From CAZEBW01 sp964510205 (lineage in GTDB: Bacteria; Chloroflexota; Anaerolineae; VGOG01), in the NCBI GenBank assembly GCA_964510205.1, contig CAZEBW010000108.1, positions 1-10,224 of the forward strand: a stretch of 10,224 nt of DNA, read 5' to 3'. Of the stretch, positions 5,471 to 10,224 are shown in pieces. The position numbers were made by a program, and so were the translations under genes. Numbering within the stretch: the stretch's first letter is position 1; each line of letters starts with the position of its first letter. The notes beneath the pieces are model-generated. The model was not told the origin of the DNA, made no database searches, and saw only the letters and a list, made by a program, of their open reading frames with translations.

Positions 5471-6176
5471 AGAGCATTTCTGGATCCACTGGGTCTGGCA
5501 AAATCTCCCCGGCCACCAGACAACGGTAGCCAGTGAAGTTCTGGCAGGCCCGGGGCACGGGCACAGACAAGGTCACGCCGAGTGGGACCAAAGTCCTGGC
5601 CAGGTGGCAAAGGGGCAGGCCCATGACGTTGGCGTAGCAGCCCGCGATGCGCTCCGCGGGGCTGAAGTTTCGGTGCTGAATGGCGTAGGCCCCGGCCTTG
5701 TCCAGGGGATCGCCGCTGGCCGCGTAGCGAGCCACTTCCTCGTCGGTGTAGGTCCTCATCAGAACAGTGCTCTCGACCAGCTCTGTGATGGCCTGCCCTG
5801 GTCCCCCCCAAGATTGGGGGGGAGAGAGGGGGGGCGCTGGATGGTAAACCGTCACCCCGCTGAAGACGATGTGCTCTCGCCCTCGCAAACGCCGCAACGT
5901 GGCCACAGCCTCAGCTTCGTTGGCTGGCTTGCCCAACACCTCGCCGTCCAGGGCGACCGCCGTATCGGCGGCGACGATTAGCCCCTCAGGGTAGGAGGGA
6001 GCCACCGCCCTGGCCTTGGCCAGGCTCAGGCGGCAGACCATCTCCTGGGGGCTCTCTCCCTCTTCAATCTCCTCGTCCACGTCGGCTGCGGCAGCGATGA
6101 AAGGCACCCCCAAGAGGGAGAAGAGCTTCCGCCGCCGTGGCGAGGCCGAGGCCAGAACCAATCGCTCTGGGATCAA
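5469..6176 (-). CDS. maf: Maf-family nucleoside triphosphate pyrophosphatase
   Basis: A 235-residue cytosolic enzyme hydrolysing non-canonical or excess NTPs to NMP and PPi (house-cleaning). The N-terminal SASPRRRKL is at residues 10-18, the catalytic Asp is D71 in ADTAVALDGEVLGKP (70-84), and SGDPLDKAGAYAIQ is at 154-167. The D-K-A-G-x-Y-x-I-Q form matches the YhdE (dTTP/UTP) subgroup more than YceF, by family knowledge. Typical Maf proteins have about 190-200 residues. This one is longer through an in-frame insertion at 112-128 (HPAPPLSPPQSWGGPGQ, from a G/C palindrome) and a C-terminal extension of about 35 residues (from about 200) containing CQNFTGYRC. It starts at TTG (6174-6176) with GGAGGT at 6180-6185, 3 nt away. 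It lies 71 nt downstream of the flavin oxidoreductase on the same strand and may be co-transcribed with it. A terminator hairpin follows at 5329-5374. Confidence 0.92.
   Translation of the reverse strand: MIPERLVLASASPRRRKLFSLLGVPFIAAAADVDEEIEEGESPQEMVCRLSLAKARAVAPSYPEGLIVAADTAVALDGEVLGKPANEAEAVATLRRLRGREHIVFSGVTVYHPAPPLSPPQSWGGPGQAITELVESTVLMRTYTDEEVARYAASGDPLDKAGAYAIQHRNFSPAERIAGCYANVMGLPLCHLARTLVPLGVTLSVPVPRACQNFTGYRCLVAGEILPDPVDPEML
5802..5834. repeat. G/C-run palindrome inside maf
   Basis: T-C7-AA (5802-5811) pairs with TT-G7-A (5814-5823) across a GA spacer, giving 10-bp arms. A second G7 run follows at 5828-5834. This gives three heptameric homopolymer runs within 33 nt of coding sequence. 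It lies in frame and encodes part of the Pro/Gly-rich insert of Maf, where the family normally has a short loop before the 'TEVTF'-type strand. Confidence 0.8.
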
Positions 6177-6192
6177 TCTACCTCCAATTCTT

Positions 6193-6241
6193 CGATTTTC
6201 GATTGCCGATTGCTAAATCGAAAATCAGCAATCGAAAATCG
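6193..6241. repeat. 14-bp inverted repeat between oxidoreductase and maf
   Basis: CGATTTTCGATTGC (6193-6206) and GCAATCGAAAATCG (6228-6241) are perfect complements with a 21-nt loop made of further AATCGAAAAT-like units. It fills most of the 71-nt gap between two minus-strand genes. It lacks a U-tract on either strand, so it is a structured repeat rather than a clear terminator. It ends only a few bases from the maf ribosome-binding site (6180-6185). Confidence 0.75.
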
Positions 6242-6247
6242 GAAATC

Positions 6248-7336
6248 CTATTGGGGGGCGCGGCAGGCGATGCCGTATTCTCCCGGCCCAGGCCAGCAAT
6301 TGTTGCAAGAGATACAGGCGGCGGGTTCGGTGCGGCCGTCCCGCCACTGGTTGGGCAGGTCGGGTTCGCGGATCAAGGGCCGAGACATCGAGATGAAGTC
6401 AGCGGCGCCTTCTTCAAGGATGCTGTTCATGACGGCGAGCGACCTCATCCCTCCCACCAGGATGAGCGGCAGATCGGTCGCCTCCCGCGCTCGCCGGGCC
6501 TGGGGCAGGAAATACGCCTCATCCTCGGGCCTCAAGATGTCCTTTCGGCTGCTAGTACCACCTATGCCGCAACTGATCTCCACAGCGTCCAGGCCCCAGT
6601 CGGCCAAGTGGCGCACGATCTCGACGCCGTCGTCCAGGGTCAGGCCGTCCCGCACGAAGTCCTGGATGCCCAGCTTGATGAGCAGCGGGTAGTCGCCGCC
6701 CACTTCGTCCCGCACCGCCGCAGCTACTTCCTCCAGGAATCGCAGCCGCCGCGCGACACTGCCGCCCCACTGGTCGCGTCGCCAGTTGCTGGCTGGCGAA
6801 CAGAACTGGTTGATCAGGTAGCCATGCGCCCCGTGCAGTTGCACGCCGTCAAAGCCGGCCTCCTTGGCCTGACCCGCGGCTCTGCCGAAGGCCGCGATCA
6901 GTTCTGCAATCTCCGCCTCCGTCAATTCGTGGGGGCGAGAGCCGCCTTTGACCCGAGGTACCGGTGAGGGGGCTACCGGGGTCCGACCGATGGTCTTCTC
7001 TGAGGTCTGGCGGCCGGCGTGGTTGATCTGCATGACGACGGCGCTTTGCTTACCCCCTGCTTGGTGTATGGCTTCGCTCACAGCTCGCAGCGCGGGGATG
7101 AGGTCATCGCGGTGGACGCCGGTCATTGTGGCGTGGGCTTTGCCGCTTTCGTGGACGAAGGCGTGGCCGGTGATGATCAGCCCCACCCCGCCTCGGGCCA
7201 GCTCGGTGTAGAGGTCAATCATGGATGGCTCAGTCCGGCCCTCTTCGTCGCACATCCTCTCCGCGGTGGCGGAGCGAACGAGTCGGTTCTGCAGTTTCAG
7301 ACCGGCGATCTGGCCGGGTTCGAATAGATTGGACAA
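6248..7336 (-). CDS. Old Yellow Enzyme-family NADH:flavin oxidoreductase
   Basis: A 362-residue FMN-dependent TIM-barrel oxidoreductase reducing activated C=C bonds with NAD(P)H. The N-terminus LFEPGQIAGLKLQNRLVRSAT (4-24) is typical, MQINHAGRQ (102-110) is the FMN-side strand, and GVQLHGAHGYLINQF (164-178) carries the H168/H171 pair that binds the substrate carbonyl. GGSVARRLRFL (191-201) and LVGGMRS (293-299) are the later barrel motifs. The C-terminus has C341-x2-C344-x2-C347-x10-C358, which resembles the [4Fe-4S] motif of 2,4-dienoyl-CoA reductase-type members (usually Cx2Cx3Cx11C) but is one residue shorter in two gaps. No C-terminal FAD/NADH domain follows, so it is the short single-domain form. 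It starts at TTG with AGGGGG about 7 nt upstream and no in-frame earlier start. The physiological substrate cannot be read from the sequence or its neighbours. Confidence 0.9.
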   Translation of the reverse strand: MSNLFEPGQIAGLKLQNRLVRSATAERMCDEEGRTEPSMIDLYTELARGGVGLIITGHAFVHESGKAHATMTGVHRDDLIPALRAVSEAIHQAGGKQSAVVMQINHAGRQTSEKTIGRTPVAPSPVPRVKGGSRPHELTEAEIAELIAAFGRAAGQAKEAGFDGVQLHGAHGYLINQFCSPASNWRRDQWGGSVARRLRFLEEVAAAVRDEVGGDYPLLIKLGIQDFVRDGLTLDDGVEIVRHLADWGLDAVEISCGIGGTSSRKDILRPEDEAYFLPQARRAREATDLPLILVGGMRSLAVMNSILEEGAADFISMSRPLIREPDLPNQWRDGRTEPAACISCNNCWPGPGEYGIACRAPQ

Positions 7337-7399
7337 AGTTTTCCCCCTTTGGCTTGTTCATGAGCTCTCGACGTGGGTGCGGTCGAACGCTCAGCCGAA

Positions 7400-7432
7400 T
7401 GATAAACAAAGAGCGGGAATTCCTTCCCGCTC
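7400..7432 (-). terminator. Intrinsic terminator of tRNA-Asn
   Basis: On the minus strand, GAGCGGGAA (7432-7424), loop GGAA and TTCCCGCTC (7419-7411) form a 9-bp perfect stem, followed at once by TTTGTTTATC (7410-7401). It begins 4 nt past the encoded CCA of the tRNA, so the tRNA is a single-gene transcript ended here. Confidence 0.85.
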
Positions 7433-7436
7433 CACA

Positions 7437-7512
7437 TGGCTCCTCGGGTAGGACTTGAACCTACAACCAACCGGTTAACAGCCGGTCGCTCTGCCGATTG
7501 AGCTACCGAGGA
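7437..7512 (-). tRNA. tRNA-Asn (GTT)
   Basis: On the minus strand the acceptor 5' arm TCCTCGG (7512-7506) pairs with CCGAGGA (7447-7441), followed by discriminator G (7440) and an encoded CCA (7439-7437). The anticodon stem-loop CCGGCTGTTAACCGG places anticodon GTT (Asn, codons AAC/AAU). The T arm is GTAGG-TTCAAGT-CCTAC. Total length is 76 nt including CCA. It lies between rpoD and the oxidoreductase gene, on their strand. Confidence 0.97.
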
Positions 7513-7522
7513 TCGCTATTCT

Positions 7523-7550
7523 ATTATACACATCTGGCGAAATTAGTCAA
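7523..7550 (-). promoter_or_regulatory. Sigma-70-type promoter for tRNA-Asn
   Basis: On the minus strand TTGACT (7550-7545), a 16-nt spacer and a perfect TATAAT (7528-7523) stand just upstream of the tRNA, whose 5' end is at 7512. The -35 hexamer overlaps the rpoD stop codon (TAA, 7545-7543). The predicted start point near 7516 would leave only a few nucleotides of 5' leader. Confidence 0.85.
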
Positions 7551-9231
7551 ACGTTTCCAAGTAATCCTGTAACTGACGGCGGAGCGTGGGATGACGGAGC
7601 TTTCTCAGGGCTTTGGCCTCGATTTGACGGACGCGCTCCCTCGTCACCCCAAGGAACTCGCCCACCTCCTCCAGGCTGTGACCCTGCCCATCCTTCAGGC
7701 CGAAGCGCTTTTCCAGCACCTCGCGCTCTCGCTCTGTCAGCTTAGCGAGCATGTCCTTTATCTCTTCCTTCAACAAGTGTTGAGAGGTGGTGTCCACAGG
7801 GCCGGGGACGGATTCGTCCTCAATGAAATCGGCCAAGGAGCTGTCCTGCTCCGACCCCACAGGCATCTCCAAGGACATGGTCTCTTGAGACACCCGGAGG
7901 ATGCGCCTGACCTCGGCTGTCTCTCGCCGCAGCTTCCGCTGGAGAGCCGGGTCGAGGGGCTTGTTCCCGGCCCAAGCAGTCTCAATAGCCTGCTTCTCCT
8001 GGTTGGATAGCTCACCCACCTCCAGCGCCAGCTCCTCTGGGGTGGGTTCCCGCTCCAGTTCCTGGGTTAGTTTGCGTGAAGCCCGCGATACTCGGTTGAT
8101 GGTCTCCACCACGTGCACCGGAATGCGGATGGTGCGCGCTTTGTCGGCGATGGATCGGTTGATGGCCTGTCGGATCCACCAGGTAGCATAGGTGCTGAAT
8201 TTGTACCCTTTGGTGTGATCGAATCTGTCCACCGCCTTGAGCAAGCCGAGGTTGCCTTCCTGGATGAGGTCCAAGATGGAGATACCGTGCCCCATGTATT
8301 TCTTGGCCACGCTGACCACTAGACGCAGATTAGCGTTGGCCAGTGCTTGCTTGGCCTCCGCGGAATGCTCACCAAGTCGCGATATGTGCTTGGTCAAGCA
8401 GTCCTCGTCTTCCAAATTCTCGATGAAAAGCTCATCCGATGGCCACCGCCCGTTTTGCTCGTAGTAGGTTCTTAGAAATCGTGCACTCTCCTGGGGCATG
8501 ACGTATAATCCTGTGCAAATGCCGAATAGCTTGTCTCCAAGCTCATTCCATCTCCCATCTTGATGGCCCTCGTTCTCTCCGCCATCGAGAAAGGGGCGCA
8601 GATACGATTCTTGCTCCCCAATGAGGTCATCGTGCAGGTTTTGGGCCTCTTCGATTATGGAGACCAAGTCCGGCGGCGCCATCGAAAGCTCTTGGCAAGC
8701 CTTTTGCACTGACTCCCAGTCGCTGGCCAGCGGTCTGTACACCTCGGCCATCACCTCCGACCCCGTCGGAGACCGTTCTAGCTTCTTGGTTAGCCTCTTC
8801 TGGATGCTCCCCAGATACTCCTGAGCTGTCATCTTAATAGACAACTGCATCTCTTGGTTGGCATCGAGCAGAGGTACTCTGCCGATTTCTCTAAAATACA
8901 TCCTGACGGGATCACTGGTCAGTCCGGTGCCACCCAAAGGCAGGTCTGACTCATCGTCTTCGGCTTCATCGTCCATCGCCTCCGATTCCAGCTCGTCTGC
9001 CTCCTCATCCTCCTCGGCCAGCTCACCATCTGCTAATCCTTCTGAAGGCTCGTCTTCTGCAATTTCGATGTCCATATCAAGCAGGCGGCGATAGAAGGCC
9101 TCGAGCTCTTCCACGTGCGATTCGACGTCGGGGAAGACCTGCAAGATCTCATCTAGCGTCAAGTATCCCTGCTCGGCCCCTTTGGCGAGCAACTCCTTCA
9201 CATCTGGCCTTTGTTCAAGAGGCTCAGTCAT
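7543..9231 (-). CDS. rpoD: Primary RNA polymerase sigma factor (sigma-70/RpoD)
   Basis: The 562-residue housekeeping sigma factor. Region 1.1 (about 8-57) leads into a very acidic stretch (59-97). Region 1.2 is SDPVRMYFREIGRVPLL (106-122), and a non-conserved region spans about 135-285. Region 2 includes NLRLVVSVAKKYMGHG (301-316), DLIQEGNLGLLKAVDRFD (321-338) and the -10-reading FSTYATWWIRQAI (345-357). Region 3 begins IRIPVHVVETINR (368-380). Region 4 ends with the -35-reading helix VTRERVRQIEAKALRKLRH (529-547). Between EPTPEEL and the MSLEMPVG segment there is an extra stretch of about two dozen residues (around 405-440) beyond most RpoD proteins. The assigned ATG (9229-9231) has no well-spaced ribosome-binding site; the only good one serves an in-frame ATG at 9247-9249 that is followed at once by TAG. 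It lies downstream of dnaG, the standard pairing. Confidence 0.96.
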   Translation of the reverse strand: MTEPLEQRPDVKELLAKGAEQGYLTLDEILQVFPDVESHVEELEAFYRRLLDMDIEIAEDEPSEGLADGELAEEDEEADELESEAMDDEAEDDESDLPLGGTGLTSDPVRMYFREIGRVPLLDANQEMQLSIKMTAQEYLGSIQKRLTKKLERSPTGSEVMAEVYRPLASDWESVQKACQELSMAPPDLVSIIEEAQNLHDDLIGEQESYLRPFLDGGENEGHQDGRWNELGDKLFGICTGLYVMPQESARFLRTYYEQNGRWPSDELFIENLEDEDCLTKHISRLGEHSAEAKQALANANLRLVVSVAKKYMGHGISILDLIQEGNLGLLKAVDRFDHTKGYKFSTYATWWIRQAINRSIADKARTIRIPVHVVETINRVSRASRKLTQELEREPTPEELALEVGELSNQEKQAIETAWAGNKPLDPALQRKLRRETAEVRRILRVSQETMSLEMPVGSEQDSSLADFIEDESVPGPVDTTSQHLLKEEIKDMLAKLTEREREVLEKRFGLKDGQGHSLEEVGEFLGVTRERVRQIEAKALRKLRHPTLRRQLQDYLETFD

Positions 9232-9343
9232 CGTTGTTCTTATCTACATGACTCTCCTGAAAAAAACAGCGTGGAGACCATAATTGAAAACCTTTAGGGT
9301 CTTGCCAGCAGCTCATCTTCTTTCAGTAGAGCCCTACGTGGGT
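9232..9343 (-). promoter_or_regulatory. dnaG-rpoD spacer with an ATG-TAG start-stop element
   Basis: A 112-nt gap. On the minus strand AGGAG (9258-9254), 4 nt, ATG (9249-9247) and TAG (9246-9244) form a well-placed ribosome-binding site with a one-codon reading frame. It is in frame with rpoD, whose ATG begins 12 nt after the TAG. A T7 run lies just upstream (9267-9261). I see no convincing -35/-10 pair, so rpoD may be read from the dnaG transcript. Confidence 0.55.
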
Positions 9344-10224
9344 TTAAGCCACGAGTCCGGGAATTCGGGTCTTGTGTTGTCGCCCGAAAAATGAACGGTC
9401 AGCTAGAGCTCGAGAGATGTTCCATAGAGCGCTGCGATAGGAGTCAACCATCTGGCCATATTCCTCAGCCGCAAATCCCTCCGAGCCTTCCGCGTCCGCT
9501 TGCAGGAAATGCAGCTCCTCAACCAACCTCTGAAGCCGCCGCTGACGCAGATGCAGCCCGCCCTTGATCAGGGCCTTTCTAGCTTGGTCGTCGTTGATGG
9601 GCGGGGCGCCTTTTGGCCCTTGCAAGAGAAAGTCGAAGCGAGGACACAGCGTGGGGTCGAGTTCCTCCCGCAGGCTTTCCAAAGCGTTTGGGTTCAAGCT
9701 CTCTTGCCAGCAGGCGAATATAGCCCGGTTCTCGGCCTGGGCGAAATCATCCGCGCTCAATCCATCCACTCCTGCGTCTCGCAGTGCATCATCCAAGCCA
9801 CGGAGTAAGTGGGGTCTTTTGAGTAAGGTGAAGAGGCAATGTTCTTCCAGACCAAAAGTGAATTCCCCTCTGTCCGATGGCGGTGGTTTCTTTTCCCTGC
9901 GCCTTTTAGTTCTTTTTACCTCGACCTGACGCAAGAGCGTCTTCTCGTCCACGCGAACCAGGCGGGCCAGCTTCTGGATGTAATGGGTGCGCTCGACGGC
10001 GTCACCAATCTCCTGGATGATGGGCATGAGCCTGCGCACGGCCTCCGCCTTGCCTTTGGGCGAGTCTAGGTCCAGCTCCGAAGTGATGACCTTGAAATAG
10101 TATTCGACGATGGGCAGCGCGCTTTCAACCAACTCAGCCCACAGGGCAGGATTCTCTCTGATGACTTCATCGGGGTCCTGTCCCTGGGGCAGGGTGATGA
10201 TGCGGAGGTCCACATCCAGGCGGC
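9344..10224 (-). CDS. dnaG: DNA primase DnaG, C-terminal part (truncated by window edge)
   Basis: About 292 residues are visible and the frame runs off the right edge without a start, so the N-terminal zinc-binding domain and most of the TOPRIM core lie outside. The first visible residues (DVDLRIITLPQGQDPDEVI) are the last strand of the TOPRIM region of bacterial primases. Next comes the DnaB-binding region (YYFKVITSELDLDSPKGKAE, then VERTHYIQKLARLVRVDE), a basic linker (KRTKRRREKK), and a helical C-terminal helicase-interaction domain (from EEHCLFTLLKRPHLL to the end). DnaG makes the RNA primers for chromosome replication and is recruited by DnaB. The GTG at 10211-10213 encodes an internal valine, not a start. 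It lies 112 nt upstream of rpoD on the same strand. Confidence 0.93.
   Translation of the reverse strand, partial: RLDVDLRIITLPQGQDPDEVIRENPALWAELVESALPIVEYYFKVITSELDLDSPKGKAEAVRRLMPIIQEIGDAVERTHYIQKLARLVRVDEKTLLRQVEVKRTKRRREKKPPPSDRGEFTFGLEEHCLFTLLKRPHLLRGLDDALRDAGVDGLSADDFAQAENRAIFACWQESLNPNALESLREELDPTLCPRFDFLLQGPKGAPPINDDQARKALIKGGLHLRQRRLQRLVEELHFLQADAEGSEGFAAEEYGQMVDSYRSALWNISRALADRSFFGRQHKTRIPGLVA

Noticed and set aside
5084..5536. 150-residue plus-strand frame across the convergent spacer
   Set aside because: It reads through several palindromic repeats and the terminator hairpin and has no recognisable domain. The repeats explain the open frame.
6137..6967. 276-residue plus-strand frame opposite the oxidoreductase
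   Set aside because: It is antisense to a clear Old Yellow Enzyme gene and has no ribosome-binding site or domain of its own.
10211..10213. GTG as the start of a separate 289-residue gene
   Set aside because: The frame stays open to the window edge, and the residues before and after it match the continuous TOPRIM-to-DnaB-binding region of DnaG.

Overview
The window looks like a piece of a moderately GC-rich bacterial chromosome, most likely from the Chloroflexota (Anaerolineae/Caldilineae-like). That placement is inference. It rests on a secreted protein with long Thr/Pro linkers and an internal 'YLPLIWKR'-type motif, several families of short palindromic intergenic repeats, a tandem pair of deoxynucleoside kinases, and frequent TTG/GTG starts behind strong Shine-Dalgarno sequences. 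No phage, transposase, CRISPR or plasmid gene is visible.

Layout, plus strand (1-5018). A leader with a strong hairpin precedes two adjacent paralogous deoxynucleoside kinases (nucleotide salvage, 14 nt apart, probably co-transcribed). A REP/MITE-like inverted repeat follows, then a cysteine-synthase-family PLP enzyme. 25 nt beyond it is a large secreted protein: signal peptide, T/P linker, Cys-bounded jelly-roll-like module, second T/P linker, YLPLI motif and a GHL10-type glycoside hydrolase domain.

Convergent spacer (5019-5468). It holds no credible gene. It is a dense cluster of repeats: a fragment of the 'tgtcattgcgag' element, a 43-nt direct repeat flanking a branched palindrome, a full second copy of the element, a 19-bp perfect terminator hairpin, and a fragment of the first element abutting the next gene's stop codon.

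Layout, minus strand (5469-10224). Read in transcription order from the right edge: the C-terminal part of DNA primase (dnaG, cut by the window end), the primary sigma factor (rpoD), tRNA-Asn(GTT) with its own promoter and terminator, an Old Yellow Enzyme-family NADH:flavin oxidoreductase, and a Maf nucleotide pyrophosphatase. The dnaG-rpoD pair is the classic macromolecular-synthesis arrangement without a visible rpsU.

I see no convincing undescribed multi-gene system. The points most worth checking are small-scale: an in-frame amber codon directly after the best-placed rpoD start, a G/C-rich palindrome inserted in-frame in maf, a tRNA promoter whose -35 box reaches the rpoD stop codon, the layered repeats in the convergent spacer, and the architecture of the secreted glycosidase-like protein.
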